From: Lamprocystis purpurea DSM 4197
GTDB lineage: Bacteria; Pseudomonadota; Gammaproteobacteria; Chromatiales; Chromatiaceae
Assembly: GCF_000379525.1 (NCBI RefSeq)
Contig: NZ_KB902474.1
Span: 8,294-72,293 of the forward strand
Length of the DNA stretch: 64,000 nt
Direction of reading: 5' to 3'
Each line of letters begins with the position of its first letter. Position 1 is the first letter of the stretch. The position numbers and the translations under genes were made by a program. The notes beneath the pieces were generated by a model. It did no database searches and was not told where the DNA came from. It worked only from the letters and a program-made list of their open reading frames with translations. This document shows positions 34,248 to 44,693 of this stretch, one piece after another.

Positions 34248-34778
34248 ATGTCCGATTCCCTGCCTCCCGCCCGGCCTGACCCGCAATCCGCTCAGGTTGT
34301 CCGTCCCGGCAAGTATGTCAGTCTGACCTACAGCATTGCCGATACCCAGGGGAGCATCCTGGAGCAGACCGATCTGCCGGTCGGCTACATCCATGGCGGC
34401 CGGACCGAGTTGATCGGCGGCATGGACGCGGCGGTCAGCGGCAAGTGCGCCGGTGATCAGGTGGACCTGCTGCTCACCCCGGAGGACGGCTTCGGACCTC
34501 ATGATCCGGACCTGACCTTTACCGATTCACTGGACAACGTCCCGCCCGAGTTTCATTTCGTGGGCGCCGAGGTCCAGATGCAGAACGACAGCGGTGACGT
34601 TCGCACCTTCTACGTGACCCGCATCGGCGAGGGCACGCTGACCATCGACGGCAATCACCCGCTCGCCGGTAAGTCGCTCAAGGTCCATGTCTGGATCAAA
34701 GAAGTGCGCGAACCGACCGCGGCTGAGCTGACTCAGGACGGTCTGGCCGGCGCCCTGCCGGGCAGCGCGCTCCACTGA
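34248..34778 (+). CDS. FKBP-type peptidyl-prolyl cis-trans isomerase, SlyD-like
   Basis: A 176-residue FKBP/SlyD-type protein. VRPGKYVSLTYSIADTQGSIL begins the FKBP strand; GGRTELIGGMDAAVSGKCAGD is the family core and PEDGFGPHDPDL starts the insert-in-flap chaperone domain. The C-terminal metal-binding His/Cys tail of E. coli SlyD is absent. It should catalyse prolyl isomerisation and help folding in the cytoplasm. It lies 43 bp upstream of glmU in the same direction; this spacing does not show whether they share a transcript. Confidence 0.9.
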   Translation: MSDSLPPARPDPQSAQVVRPGKYVSLTYSIADTQGSILEQTDLPVGYIHGGRTELIGGMDAAVSGKCAGDQVDLLLTPEDGFGPHDPDLTFTDSLDNVPPEFHFVGAEVQMQNDSGDVRTFYVTRIGEGTLTIDGNHPLAGKSLKVHVWIKEVREPTAAELTQDGLAGALPGSALH

Positions 34779-34821
34779 ACTCCAGGCTCCAGCATCAACC
34801 ACTCCGCGAGGAATCGTACAC

Positions 34822-36192
34822 ATGAAGCTCGGCGTCATCATCCTGGCTGCCGGAATGGGCAAGCGCATGCACTCCGACCTGCCCAAGGTCCTACACCCGT
34901 TGGCCGGCCGGCCGCTGTTGGGTCATGTGCTGGACGCCGCGACCTGCCTCGGTGCCGCGGCGACCGTGGTGGTCTATGGCCACGGGGGTGAGCAGGTGCG
35001 CGCCGCCCTGTCCACCCGCGCCTGTGCATGGGTGGAGCAGGCCCAACAACTCGGGACCGGCCATGCCGTCATGCAGGCCATGCCCGCGGTGGCTGCTATG
35101 GACCGCGTGCTGGTGCTCTACGGCGATGTGCCCCTGGTCGATGCGAATACCCTGCACCGTCTGATCGATGCCGCCGCCGACACCAGTCTGGGCATCCTCA
35201 CCGCCATGATGGATGACCCAACCGGCTATGGCCGGATCATCCGCGATGCAACGGGGTGCATCCTGCGCAGCGTCGAACAGAAGGACGGGACGCCGGAGGA
35301 GTTGGCCGTGCGCGAGGCCAACACCGGTTTTCTGGTGGCGGATCGCGCCCGGCTCGACGCCTGGCTTGGGCGCCTCACCAATGCCAATGCTCAAGGCGAG
35401 TACTATCTCACCGATATCATCGGCATGGCGGTGGCTGATGGGGTGCGGGTCGCGAGCGTCCATCCGCTGACCATCGAAGAAGTCTCCGGGGTCAATGACC
35501 GGCTGCAACTCGCGGCCCTGGAACGCTTTCACCAACAGCGCCTGGCGGCGGATCTGATGCGCAATGGGGTCACCCTGGCCGACCCGGCGCGGATCGATAT
35601 CCGCGGCCGTCTGACCACGGGGCGCGACTGCTTCATCGATATCAACCTGATTTGCGAGGGTGAGGTGCAGCTCGGCGACGGGGTGCGCATCGGACCTAAT
35701 TGCCTGATCCGTGACAGCCATATCGGCGCCGGGACCGAAGTTTTCGCAAACTGCGTCATCGAGGGTGCCGCGGTCGGCACGGGGGCGCGCATTGGTCCGT
35801 TCGCGCGTCTGCGGCCGGAAGCCCGGCTCGCGTCCGACACCCACATCGGCAACTTCGTCGAGATCAAGAAGGCCGGCATCGGTGTCGGCAGCAAGGTCAA
35901 CCATCTGACCTATGTGGGCGATGCGCAGATCGGCGCCGGGGTCAACGTGGGCGCGGGCACCATTACCTGCAACTACGACGGGGCGAATAAGTTTGTCACC
36001 GTCATCGGAGACGGTGCCTTCATCGGCTCCAATACCGCGCTGGTCGCTCCGGTGACCGTCGGTGCCGGGGCGACCATCGGGGCTGGCTCGGTGATCAGTA
36101 AGGATGCGCCGCCCGGCCAATTGACGGTCACCCGTGCCCGCCAGGCGACCATCCCCGGCTGGCAGCGGCCAAAGAAGTTGCCCAAGGTCTGA
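34822..36192 (+). CDS. glmU: Bifunctional GlmU: glucosamine-1-phosphate acetyltransferase / UDP-GlcNAc pyrophosphorylase
   Basis: A 456-residue enzyme, identical in length to E. coli GlmU. The N-terminal uridylyltransferase half has [22 protein letters not shown] (as LAAGMGKRM and [10 protein letters not shown]), [11 protein letters not shown] and LYGDVPLVD. The C-terminal left-handed beta-helix has GANCxI-type hexapeptide repeats such as [12 protein letters not shown] and [11 protein letters not shown], and [21 protein letters not shown] (as NYDGANKF) with the acetyl-CoA-binding region. It makes UDP-GlcNAc for peptidoglycan, LPS and, via WecB 5 kb downstream, ManNAc-containing glycans. glmS follows in the same direction. 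Confidence 0.97.
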   Translation: MKLGVIILAAGMGKRMHSDLPKVLHPLAGRPLLGHVLDAATCLGAAATVVVYGHGGEQVRAALSTRACAWVEQAQQLGTGHAVMQAMPAVAAMDRVLVLYGDVPLVDANTLHRLIDAAADTSLGILTAMMDDPTGYGRIIRDATGCILRSVEQKDGTPEELAVREANTGFLVADRARLDAWLGRLTNANAQGEYYLTDIIGMAVADGVRVASVHPLTIEEVSGVNDRLQLAALERFHQQRLAADLMRNGVTLADPARIDIRGRLTTGRDCFIDINLICEGEVQLGDGVRIGPNCLIRDSHIGAGTEVFANCVIEGAAVGTGARIGPFARLRPEARLASDTHIGNFVEIKKAGIGVGSKVNHLTYVGDAQIGAGVNVGAGTITCNYDGANKFVTVIGDGAFIGSNTALVAPVTVGAGATIGAGSVISKDAPPGQLTVTRARQATIPGWQRPKKLPKV

Positions 36193-36203
36193 GGCGCGTT
36201 GCG

Positions 36204-36276
36204 GGAGTCCGGGGCTTCCGCCTTGGTCTGCGGGGGCCAAGGCTGACGCCTTGGACTCCTGGCGTTCTTTTCTTTC
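36204..36276 (+). terminator. Hairpin with pyrimidine-rich tail between glmU and glmS
   Basis: The arm at 36204-36226 (ggagtccggggcttccgcct...) pairs at about 18 of 23 positions with 36237-36259. A T-rich tract, ttcttttctttc, follows at about 36265-36276. It may be an intrinsic terminator or attenuator, or another dispersed palindrome. Confidence 0.4.
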
Positions 36277-36293
36277 ATTGCGGAGTAACTACC

Positions 36294-38126
36294 ATGTGCG
36301 GCATTGTCGGTGCCATCGCCCAACGTCCGGTCGCGGCCATCCTGCTGGAGGGGCTGCGGCGCCTTGAGTACCGCGGTTATGACTCCGCGGGCATTGCGGT
36401 TCTGGACCAGGTCGGTAAGCTCAATCGATTACGCACCCTGGGCAAGGTGGCGCGTCTGCGTGACGAGGTTGCGGCCGCGCCGCTGTCGGGGACGCTCGGG
36501 ATCGCCCACACCCGCTGGGCGACCCATGGCGAGCCCGCCGTGCGCAACGCCCACCCGCACATCTGTCGTGACCGCTGTGTTCTGGTCCACAATGGGATCA
36601 TCGAGAATCATGAGGAACTGCGCCGCGAGCAGAAGGCGGCCGGACACCATTTTACCTCCGAGACCGATACGGAAGTGGTGGTCCACGCCGTCTATGACGA
36701 GTTGACCGCCGGTTACCCCCTGATCGAGGCCGTGCGCCGTGCCACCGCACGCATGACCGGCGCTTTTGCGCTGGGCGTGATCGACACCCAGGATCCTGAA
36801 CATCTGGTGGCCGCCCGCCAGGGCAGTCCGCTGGTCATCGGCGTCGGCTTCGGCGAACACTTCATCGCCTCCGATGTCTTCGCCCTGCTGCCGGTCACCC
36901 ATCGCTTCATCTTCCTGGAAGAAGGCGACATCGCGGAGCTGACCCGCGACACGGTCCGGATCTGGAGTCGCGATGGTGAACTGGTCAAGCGCCCGGTGAA
37001 GGAGTCCGCGGTCGCCGCGGACTCGGCGGAGCGCGGCGAGTACCGCCACTTCATGCTGAAGGAGATCTTCGAGCAGCCGCGCGCCATCGCCGATACGCTC
37101 GAGGGCCGGCTGGCCGGCAACCGGGTGTTGCCGGAGGGCTTCGGCAACACCGCCCCGGACCTGTTCGCCCAAGTCAAGGCGGTCACCATCGTGGCCTGCG
37201 GCACCAGTTATCATGCCGGGCTGGTGGCGCGCTTCTGGCTGGAGTCACTGGCCGGACTCCCCTGCACGGTGGAGGTGGCGAGCGAATACCGTTACCGCCG
37301 TCATGTGGTCCCCGAGTCTGCCCTATTCGTGACCATCTCGCAGTCCGGCGAGACGGCGGACACTCTGGCTGCCCTGCGGATCGCCAAGGAGTCCGGCTAT
37401 GCCACGACGCTCGCCATCTGCAATGTCCCGGAGAGCTCGCTGGTGCGGGAGTCCGATCTGGTGCTCCTGACCCATGCCGGCCCCGAGATCGGGGTGGCGT
37501 CCACCAAAGCCTTCACCACCCAGCTGATCGCACTGTTGTTGCTGACCACCGCCCTGGGGCGCTATCACGGCCTGAGCGAGGCGGCAGAGGCGCGCATGGT
37601 CGCCCTGATGCGGTCGGTGCCGAGCAAGATGGAACAGGTCCTGGCTTTGGATGACCGCATCGCCACCCTGGCCGAGCAGTTCGTCGACAAACAGCATACC
37701 CTGTTCCTGGGGCGCGGGGAGCAATACCCGATCGCGATGGAGGGCGCGCTCAAGCTCAAGGAAATCTCCTACATCCATGCCGAGGCCTACCCGGCCGGTG
37801 AGCTCAAGCACGGTCCGCTTGCCCTGATCGATGAGAACATGCCGGTGGTGGCCGTGGCACCGAACAACGCCCTTCTGGAAAAGCTCAAGTCGAATCTGGA
37901 GGAGGTGCGCGCCCGCGGCGGTCAACTTTTCGTCTTCGCCGATTTTGCCGTCCCGCTCACGGAAGAGTCCGGGGTGACCGTGATCCGGCTGCCGGAGACC
38001 GATGACCTGATCGATCCCCTGATCTTCACCATTCCGATGCAACTGCTTGCCTACCATGTCGCCGTACTGAAGGGCACCGACGTGGATCAGCCGCGCAATC
38101 TTGCCAAGTCGGTGACGGTCGAATAA
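36294..38126 (+). CDS. glmS: Glutamine:fructose-6-phosphate aminotransferase (isomerizing)
   Basis: A 610-residue enzyme (E. coli 609). It starts [13 protein letters not shown], with Cys2 as the glutaminase nucleophile after Met removal. [16 protein letters not shown] and [13 protein letters not shown] follow. The SIS isomerase half (about residues 245-610) has [32 protein letters not shown] and [21 protein letters not shown] (as [16 protein letters not shown]). It ends [12 protein letters not shown], the invariant C-terminal loop. It makes glucosamine-6-phosphate, the entry to UDP-GlcNAc made by the neighbouring GlmU. Confidence 0.98.
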   Translation: MCGIVGAIAQRPVAAILLEGLRRLEYRGYDSAGIAVLDQVGKLNRLRTLGKVARLRDEVAAAPLSGTLGIAHTRWATHGEPAVRNAHPHICRDRCVLVHNGIIENHEELRREQKAAGHHFTSETDTEVVVHAVYDELTAGYPLIEAVRRATARMTGAFALGVIDTQDPEHLVAARQGSPLVIGVGFGEHFIASDVFALLPVTHRFIFLEEGDIAELTRDTVRIWSRDGELVKRPVKESAVAADSAERGEYRHFMLKEIFEQPRAIADTLEGRLAGNRVLPEGFGNTAPDLFAQVKAVTIVACGTSYHAGLVARFWLESLAGLPCTVEVASEYRYRRHVVPESALFVTISQSGETADTLAALRIAKESGYATTLAICNVPESSLVRESDLVLLTHAGPEIGVASTKAFTTQLIALLLLTTALGRYHGLSEAAEARMVALMRSVPSKMEQVLALDDRIATLAEQFVDKQHTLFLGRGEQYPIAMEGALKLKEISYIHAEAYPAGELKHGPLALIDENMPVVAVAPNNALLEKLKSNLEEVRARGGQLFVFADFAVPLTEESGVTVIRLPETDDLIDPLIFTIPMQLLAYHVAVLKGTDVDQPRNLAKSVTVE

Positions 38127-38142
38127 CGATCGTCAGCGGGCC

Positions 38143-38532
38143 ATGAATCTCATTGCCGTCCTTGCGGTGTTTTCCGGGGCGGGTCTGGGTGCCTTGCTGC
38201 GCTGGGGGTTGGGTCTGCGTCTCAACCCCATCTTCCCCTCTTTACCGCTGGGAACCCTGGCCGCCAACCTCTTGGGCGGCCTGCTGGTGGGCCTCGCCGT
38301 GGCCTGGATGGCGCGCCATCCGGGTCTCCCGCCGGAGTTGCGACTCTTTATCATCACCGGTTTTCTCGGCGGACTCACAACCTTTTCGACCTTTTCCGCT
38401 GAAGTGGTGACCATGCTCGCGCGGGGCGAGTACGGCTGGGGCCTTGCCGCCGCGGGCGTTCACCTCGCCGGCTCGCTGGTCCTGACGGTCACCGGCATGG
38501 CGCTGGCTCACCTGCTGCTTGCGCGGGGCTGA
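38143..38532 (+). CDS. crcB: Fluoride efflux channel CrcB/Fluc
   Basis: A 129-residue four-helix membrane protein. [13 protein letters not shown] near the start and the signature [15 protein letters not shown] (about residues 75-89), holding the Phe box and Na+ site residues, identify Fluc/CrcB. It works as an antiparallel dimer to expel fluoride. Only 16 bp separate it from glmS, so it is probably read on the same transcript; there is no room for a fluoride riboswitch directly upstream. Confidence 0.95.
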   Translation: MNLIAVLAVFSGAGLGALLRWGLGLRLNPIFPSLPLGTLAANLLGGLLVGLAVAWMARHPGLPPELRLFIITGFLGGLTTFSTFSAEVVTMLARGEYGWGLAAAGVHLAGSLVLTVTGMALAHLLLARG

Positions 38533-38728
38533 TGGGGCCCGAGATGTGATCGGGTTGGCAACGTGACACAACATTCCCTGTTTATACTTGGTATCAAAGT
38601 GTGCTTTCCAAGAACGAGAGAATAGGGGTCGGCAGATCGGTGACGACCGAACGCGGGCCATATCGCTAAGCTAGGCTGGTCTTTGTGCTATAAGGCGCAG
38701 AGTGGTTCTGCCTGATGGGACCTAGTCC

Positions 38729-41071
38729 ATGCCGAATTTTCAATCATCGAATGTGCTGCTCCATGCGGCTCAAATACCCAGATCTGAGGAGGGGCAACCG
38801 CGTGTCGATGCGGCTGACCTGCTGATGGTCTGCCGCGACCGGCTTGCCCAAGGTGTTGCGACGGCCTTTGCCGAGAACCTGGGGCGGGCGAACGACGATT
38901 TGCTCGGCATGGCTGATCGTGCTACCAGCTTGAACCAACAGCAATTGTGTTTCGCGGCGATGGATCTGTTGAGCAGTCGAGGCCAAGCGCTGCTGGCACA
39001 GTTCAGTAACAGCTACGCCCAGGTTTTTGATCACAACGTCGCCGCGCTCCGACTTGATCGCGGTGTTCCGGATGGCTACGCCGACTGCCGCCCGATCGAC
39101 GCCGACGACTTCGAGCGCGATCTGGCGATCAACGAGCTTGCAGTCCGTGCCGCTTGTCGCTGCGCATCACAACTGAGCGCGCTTGACCGTCGCCTCGCCG
39201 GGTTGCTGTGTCTCCCGCGGATCAGCCAGGACGACAATCCGCTCTACCCGCGCGCCCTGTTTGCGGCCATGCTCAATGCCTGTGCCGTACTGGAAGTTGG
39301 GGATCAAGTGGCGCTGATGCTCCTCAAGCAGTTCGAACGTCAGACGGCGGTTGAACTTCCGAGTCTCTATGACGACCTCAACCGCCATCTCATCGATTAT
39401 GGAATCCCGCCCAAAGTTCCGATCGGGATGCCGGATTCGGGGCAAAGCGACGAGTCGCGCGAACCCGTGTCGGCAGGGTCGTCGTTACACTTGGGCTTGG
39501 CTGAGTTCGAACCAAGCGTCGCCATGCCGCGGATCGCCGGGGCAGCGGCAGGGCTCGGCGTTACCGACCCTGGTGCGCCCGAACAGTTCGAGAATGAGGT
39601 GTTTGCCCAACTTGCGCGTGCGATCACGGCAGCCACGAGCAACCCTTACCGGCGGCCGGGATCGTCTGCACGGAACCACCCGCATCAGGAGTCACTCGGA
39701 TTGGGTCAACTGATAGAGTCTCTGACCGGCCTGCAACGCGGCCGTGCGGATGCCCGTCACTGGGTCGGGTCGGATCAGGTGCAGATCGACCCGGAATCCA
39801 CCACGGTACTGCGGCAACTGCGCGTCACGGCGATGGTGAGTCAGCCGCACCCGGTTGATGCCTTGACGATCGATATCGTGGCCATGCTTTTCGATGCCAT
39901 TTTCAGCGACCCTGAGCTGTCGGCAACCCTGCGCGCGGAGATCGCCAAGCTGCAAATTCCGGTGCTCAAGGCGGCCTTGCTGGATAAAGCCTTCTTCTCC
40001 AACAAACGGCACCCGGCCCGGCGCCTGCTCGATCTTATCGCGAACTCGGGGGTGGGTCGCAACGAAGCCGATGAACCCCGTCTGATCGCCCAGATCCAGC
40101 CCATCATCGATGCCGTAGTCACCGGCTTTGATACCGACATCAACGTCTTTGCCAAGCAGGTGCTCAAACTCGCAAACTTCCTCCAGGACGAGGAGGCGCG
40201 GGCGCAGACCCGAACCACCGCTGCCGTGTACAGACTCGCGCAGCGCGAGCGCCAGGAGGTCGTCAAGACACGCGTGGACGCGGAACTCCGCGCGCGGTTG
40301 GCGCAGCGGGCGGTGCCCGCCCTGGTTGCCGAGTTCGTCGACCGCCACTGGCGCCTGGTCCTGACGAACACCTACGTTCGCTCGGGCGGTGAGGGTGCCC
40401 CGTGGATCGCGGCCTTGGCCGCGCTGGATGACCTGATCTGGAGCGTCCAGCCAAAGCGGGGAGCGGCGGAGCGTAACCGGCTTCTCACCCTGTTGCCGGA
40501 CTTGTTGAAACGGCTGCGTATCGCGATCGAGGCCGTCGGACGCAATGATGCCTGGGACCCCTTTTTCGGCCAGTTGATCAAGCTGCACGTTGGTGCACTG
40601 CATAAGGACGGCACCCCGGACAGCCAACGTGAACCGCCTGATACCGCGCCCGCGTCGGTGCCGCCGACTCTGCCGAGCAAAGATGCGCGCAAGGGTTTGC
40701 GGACGCTGGAACTGGTCGATGGTCCGTCGGGCATTGAATATCGCCCGGCGGAACCGATCGCCGCGGTGAGCCGGATGGTGCCCAAAGAGGATCGCCATCT
40801 GTGGCTCGCCCGGTCCCTGGGCGTTGGCGCCTGGGTCGAGTTCGAGAGTTTCCGAGGGACGCGCAAAACCCTACGCCTCAACTGGATCAGTGAACTGCGC
40901 GGGGTCTGTCTGTTTGCCAACCGTCAGGGCGAGAACGCCGTGACGCTGGCGACGCCCAGCCTGGCCGACCATCTGCGCAAAGGGACCGCGCGGGTGCTGA
41001 GTCAGGCCCCGTTGACCGACCGCGCGGTCGCACATCTGTTGGAAGGCATGGCAACGCGTGCCGCGACCTAG
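38729..41071 (+). CDS. DUF1631 domain-containing protein
   Basis: A 780-residue predicted cytoplasmic, mostly helical protein. ADLLMVCRDRLAQGVATAFAE near the start, LDRRLAGLLCLPRISQDDNPLYPRAL (in pieces: LDRRLAGLL, DNPLYPRA), LNACAVLEVGDQVALMLLKQFE (LMLLKQFE) and the late LDDLIWSVQPK and LLPDLLKRLRIAI segments match DUF1631, a family of unknown function in proteobacteria. Residues ~630-665 form a linker. The C-terminal ~110 residues (SLGVGAWVEFESFRG, LRLNWISELRG) look like a separate small beta-rich domain. It is not obviously in an operon: 196 bp separate it from crcB. Confidence 0.85.
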   Translation: MPNFQSSNVLLHAAQIPRSEEGQPRVDAADLLMVCRDRLAQGVATAFAENLGRANDDLLGMADRATSLNQQQLCFAAMDLLSSRGQALLAQFSNSYAQVFDHNVAALRLDRGVPDGYADCRPIDADDFERDLAINELAVRAACRCASQLSALDRRLAGLLCLPRISQDDNPLYPRALFAAMLNACAVLEVGDQVALMLLKQFERQTAVELPSLYDDLNRHLIDYGIPPKVPIGMPDSGQSDESREPVSAGSSLHLGLAEFEPSVAMPRIAGAAAGLGVTDPGAPEQFENEVFAQLARAITAATSNPYRRPGSSARNHPHQESLGLGQLIESLTGLQRGRADARHWVGSDQVQIDPESTTVLRQLRVTAMVSQPHPVDALTIDIVAMLFDAIFSDPELSATLRAEIAKLQIPVLKAALLDKAFFSNKRHPARRLLDLIANSGVGRNEADEPRLIAQIQPIIDAVVTGFDTDINVFAKQVLKLANFLQDEEARAQTRTTAAVYRLAQRERQEVVKTRVDAELRARLAQRAVPALVAEFVDRHWRLVLTNTYVRSGGEGAPWIAALAALDDLIWSVQPKRGAAERNRLLTLLPDLLKRLRIAIEAVGRNDAWDPFFGQLIKLHVGALHKDGTPDSQREPPDTAPASVPPTLPSKDARKGLRTLELVDGPSGIEYRPAEPIAAVSRMVPKEDRHLWLARSLGVGAWVEFESFRGTRKTLRLNWISELRGVCLFANRQGENAVTLATPSLADHLRKGTARVLSQAPLTDRAVAHLLEGMATRAAT

Positions 41072-41193
41072 CGCCGCGCATTCGGTACGCGGCGCGCATC
41101 GAGCCACGGATCGGGTGGATTGTTGAACGGCGTCGTCTTTATACGGCACCCGGGGTATCCTCGCGTTTTTATTCTCACAGCGGCAGGCCGATC

Positions 41194-42300
41194 ATGAGCG
41201 ACACCACCCCGATTCGCGTCTTGTCGATCGTCGGCACCCGCCCCGAGGCCATCAAGATGGCGCCGGTCATCCACGCCCTCGCCCGGAATCCGGCGTTTGA
41301 GTCGCGGGTGCTCGCCACCGCGCAGCATCGCCAGATGCTCGATCAGGTCTTTGCGGTGTTCGGCATCTCGCCGGACCGTGACCTCGACATCATGCGCCCC
41401 AACCAGGCGCTGACCGAACTGACCGCACGGTTGCTGATCGCGCTCGATGAGGCCCTCGCACAGGAGACCCCCGATCTGGTCCTCGCCCAAGGCGATACCA
41501 CCACCGTCATGACCGCGGCGCTCGCGTGCTTTTACCGCAAGATCCCCTTTGGGCATGTCGAGGCAGGACTGCGCACCGGTGACCTTGACAACCCCTTTCC
41601 GGAGGAAATGAACCGGATCGTCGCCGGACACCTGGCGCGCTGGCATTTTGCGCCGACCGAAAGCGCCCGGCAGAACCTGCTGCGGGAGGGTGTCGCCGAC
41701 AGCGCCATCCATGTGACCGGCAACACCGTCATCGACGCCCTGCTGAGCGTTGCCGACCGCCGCCCCGAGATCGGTGTGCCGATCGATCCGGACAAGCGTC
41801 TGATCCTGGTCACCGCCCATCGCCGCGAAAACTTCGGCGAGCCTTTGCGCGCGATCTGCCGCGCCATCCGGCACCTGGCCGAGACCAACCCCGACGTCCA
41901 GTTCCTCTACCCGGTGCATCCGAACCCGAACGTGAAAGATGTTGCCGAAGCACTCCTCGGCGGTTGCCCCGGGATCATCCTGTGTCCGCCGCTGGACTAT
42001 CTGCCCTTCGTCGGCGCCATGCAGCGGTCTTACCTGATCCTGAGCGATTCCGGCGGCGTGCAGGAAGAAGCCCCGGCGCTTGCCAAACCGGTGCTGGTGC
42101 TGCGTCAGGAGACTGAGCGGCCGGAGGCGGTGGATGCCGGGGTCGTGAAACTGGTCGGCCCGGTCTATGAGACGATCGTCGCTGAGGCGCAGCGTCTGCT
42201 GGACGATGCCGTACACTATCGCAGTATGGCGCGTGGCGTTTCACCCTATGGGGATGGGCTTGCCGCGGGGCGGATCGTCGCTGCCCTGGCGGCGCGTTGA
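41194..42300 (+). CDS. wecB: UDP-N-acetylglucosamine 2-epimerase (non-hydrolysing)
   Basis: A 368-residue enzyme that interconverts UDP-GlcNAc and UDP-ManNAc in the cytoplasm. IVGTRPEAIKMAPVIHAL (about residues 12-29), QGDTTTVMTAALACFY, HVEAGLRTGDLDNPFPEEMNR (as EAGLRTGDLDNPFPEE), TAHRRENFGEPL and SDSGGVQEEAPALAKPVLVLR (as SDSGGVQEEAP) are all family hallmarks, including the catalytic Asp/Glu positions. It begins the glycan locus; its GC content still matches the chromosome. Product UDP-ManNAc could be oxidised to ManNAcA elsewhere, but no wecC is in the window. Confidence 0.96.
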   Translation: MSDTTPIRVLSIVGTRPEAIKMAPVIHALARNPAFESRVLATAQHRQMLDQVFAVFGISPDRDLDIMRPNQALTELTARLLIALDEALAQETPDLVLAQGDTTTVMTAALACFYRKIPFGHVEAGLRTGDLDNPFPEEMNRIVAGHLARWHFAPTESARQNLLREGVADSAIHVTGNTVIDALLSVADRRPEIGVPIDPDKRLILVTAHRRENFGEPLRAICRAIRHLAETNPDVQFLYPVHPNPNVKDVAEALLGGCPGIILCPPLDYLPFVGAMQRSYLILSDSGGVQEEAPALAKPVLVLRQETERPEAVDAGVVKLVGPVYETIVAEAQRLLDDAVHYRSMARGVSPYGDGLAAGRIVAALAAR

Positions 42301-42453
42301 GGCGGGCTTCGTCCGCCTCTTACGTGATTCATGAGCGCGCGTCTTGAAGCAAAACTGGATGACTCTTTCGCTGGTTACCGCTTAAACTAGCGGACTCCGA
42401 GCCTTGCGGAAGACTGTTTCCCGCGTGTTCTTGCAACCAAGCACCAATTTTTC

Positions 42454-43284
42454 ATGAATCCTCATCAGGAACACCCGGCGACACCCCGCGCGCTGGTCTC
42501 CAGCCTCTGGCGCAATCGCAGCCTGATCAACCAACTGGTTCGACGTGAAGTGATCGGGCGCTATCGCGGCTCTGTCCTCGGCGTCGCCTGGTCGTTTTTC
42601 AATCCAGTCCTGATGCTTCTCGTCTACACCTTCGTTTTTTCCGTGGTGTTCAAGACGCGGTGGGGGATTGGAGGGGACGAAAGCCATGCGAGTTTCGCCG
42701 TTATCTTGTTTGTCGGAATGATTGTGCATGGCCTCTTCGCCGAGGTCGCCAATCGTGCCCCGGCGCTGATTCTCACTAACGTCAGCTATGTTAAACGTGT
42801 TGTTTTTCCGCTCGAAATATTGCCCTTGATCACCATGGGGTCGGCACTCTTCCATGCCTCGATCAGCCTTCTCGTTCTCTTCATCACGCAACTCATCCTG
42901 ATGCATCAGTTGCCTTGGACCTTGATCCTGTTTCCGCTCATTGTCGCCCCGCTTATAGCGGGAACGATGGGTGTCGCGTGGTTTTTGGCCGCGATTGGTG
43001 TTTACGTCCGCGATATCGCACAAACCATCGGAATCGTGACCAGTGTGATGATGTTCTTGGCACCGGTGTTCTACCCGATCACGGCGTTATCGGAGCAACT
43101 CCAGTGGCTTTTGTACCTGAATCCAATCACGTTCGTCATCGTTGAGGGAAGGAAAGTGCTCTTGTTCGGCCTCATGCCGAATTGGGGCGGTTGGTTGCTT
43201 TACTCTACCGTGAGCATCGGCATTGCTTGGGGCGGCTTTTGGTGGTTCCAGAAGACGCGTAAGGGGTTCGCCGATGTCGTCTGA
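42454..43284 (+). CDS. ABC-2 type polysaccharide export permease (Wzm-like)
   Basis: A 276-residue inner-membrane protein with six hydrophobic helices. It starts with the cytoplasmic amphipathic region RNRSLINQLVRREVIGRYRGSVLG (as LVRREVIGRYRGS) characteristic of O-antigen and teichoic acid exporters, followed by VAWSFFNPVLMLLVYTFVF. VYVRDIAQTIGIVTSVMMFLAPVFYP (as VYVRDIAQ and LAPVFYP) is also typical. It should form the membrane channel with the ATPase encoded next. GC content drops from here on. Its 3' end overlaps the ATPase gene by 11 bp. Confidence 0.93.
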   Translation: MNPHQEHPATPRALVSSLWRNRSLINQLVRREVIGRYRGSVLGVAWSFFNPVLMLLVYTFVFSVVFKTRWGIGGDESHASFAVILFVGMIVHGLFAEVANRAPALILTNVSYVKRVVFPLEILPLITMGSALFHASISLLVLFITQLILMHQLPWTLILFPLIVAPLIAGTMGVAWFLAAIGVYVRDIAQTIGIVTSVMMFLAPVFYPITALSEQLQWLLYLNPITFVIVEGRKVLLFGLMPNWGGWLLYSTVSIGIAWGGFWWFQKTRKGFADVV

Positions 43285-44674
43285 AGAGATTGCTATTCAC
43301 GTGCGAGAGCTTGGTAAGTCTTACCAAATCTACGACCGGCCTCAGGATCGCCTGAAACAGTCCGTGATGCCGCGTTTGCGGGGCCTGCTTGGAAAAGTCA
43401 CACCGAATTACTACCGCGAATTTTGGGCGTTGCGCGACGTATCATTTCACGTGCGCAAGGGCGAGACGGTCGGCATCATCGGCCGTAACGGGTCAGGAAA
43501 ATCCACCCTGTTGCAAGTCATCTGCGGGACGCTGACGCCCACGACTGGAGCCGTGGAGACCACCGGTCGCGTCGCGGCGCTCCTTGAACTTGGAGCCGGA
43601 TTCAATCCCGAATTCACCGGACGCGAAAACGTCTACCTCAACGGTAGCGTGCTCGGTCTGACGCAAGAGGAAATCGACCAGCGCTTCGATGCGATCGCCG
43701 CATTCGCCGACATTGGCGAGTTCATTGAACAGCCGGTGAAATCGTACTCGAGTGGAATGGTGGTGCGGCTCGGCTTTGCTGTTGCGATCAACGTCGATCC
43801 GGAGATTTTGATTGTGGATGAGGCATTGGCCGTCGGCGATGAGATTTTTCAGCGGAAGTGTTTTTCCCGCATTGAGACCATTAAGAGCAACGGCGCCACC
43901 ATTCTATTCGTCTCGCATGCGGGTGCAACGATCGTTGAACTCTGTGATCGCGCGATTCTGCTGGATGGCGGCGAGCGTCTAGCGACCGGATTACCCAAAC
44001 AGATCGTTGGGCGGTATCAGAAACTGCTTTATGCCTCAGTGGAACGGCGATCCGCGATCCGTCAGGAGATCATTGATCGTGATCGGCTGATGAGTGGAGG
44101 GGCGGCTGATACAGCGGGAGAGATCCATTCGCCGGCTGAACAGCCGCAGCCTGGTATCGACGACGAGTTGCAGGAGAGCTTCGATCCCGCCCTGCGGCCA
44201 GCGGCTACCATCGCCTATGAATCTCACAATGTCGTGATTGAAGAGCCCACTATTTTTACGGTCGGCGGGGATCGAGTGAATAAACTGATCCGGGGCCGCA
44301 GCTATGAGTATCGCTATAAAGCGGCGTTTACCGCTGCTGCCAGTTCGGTCCGTTTTGGAATGTTGATCAAGACGGTCAGCGGCATTGAACTGGGCGGCGC
44401 TACGTCAGCGGCATCGCCTGGCGAAGCAATTCCGGTAATCTCGGCCGGTTCCGTTTATGAGGCGGTATTCCATTTCACCTGCAGCCTCAATCCCGGCGTG
44501 TATTTTCTGAATGCCGGGGTTGTCGGTTTGCTGGGCGACGTCGACGTCTATCTGCACCGACTACTTGATGCAGCCATGTTTCACGTCCTTCCGGAAGCCG
44601 GGAGTCTTGCTACCGGTTTGATCGACTTCAATTGCATTCCTGAAGTTGTCCTGATGCGCGACGCTCCCGCTTGA
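43274..44674 (+). CDS. Polysaccharide ABC exporter ATP-binding protein with C-terminal cargo-binding domain (Wzt-like)
   Basis: A 466-residue ATPase. Residues ~1-250 hold Walker A GRNGSGKST (about 73-81), signature YSSGM, Walker B ILIVDEALAVGD and switch HAG (SHAGATI), with the TagH/RfbE-type N-terminal WALRDVSFHVRKGE. Residues ~280-315 are a linker. The C-terminal ~150 residues (VVIEEPTIFTVGG, FGMLIKTVSGIELGG, FTCSLNPGVYFLNAGV) match the Wzt C-terminal immunoglobulin-like domain that recognises the capped non-reducing end of the glycan in E. coli O8/O9a. This predicts a chain-terminal modification as export signal. Start ATG 43274 overlaps the permease gene. Confidence 0.93.
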   Translation: MSSEEIAIHVRELGKSYQIYDRPQDRLKQSVMPRLRGLLGKVTPNYYREFWALRDVSFHVRKGETVGIIGRNGSGKSTLLQVICGTLTPTTGAVETTGRVAALLELGAGFNPEFTGRENVYLNGSVLGLTQEEIDQRFDAIAAFADIGEFIEQPVKSYSSGMVVRLGFAVAINVDPEILIVDEALAVGDEIFQRKCFSRIETIKSNGATILFVSHAGATIVELCDRAILLDGGERLATGLPKQIVGRYQKLLYASVERRSAIRQEIIDRDRLMSGGAADTAGEIHSPAEQPQPGIDDELQESFDPALRPAATIAYESHNVVIEEPTIFTVGGDRVNKLIRGRSYEYRYKAAFTAAASSVRFGMLIKTVSGIELGGATSAASPGEAIPVISAGSVYEAVFHFTCSLNPGVYFLNAGVVGLLGDVDVYLHRLLDAAMFHVLPEAGSLATGLIDFNCIPEVVLMRDAPA

Positions 44675-44693
44675 ATATTCGCAAGGGTTTAAA

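Noticed and set aside
38127-38142. Fluoride riboswitch for crcB
   Set aside because: Only 16 bp separate glmS and crcB, too short for the aptamer.
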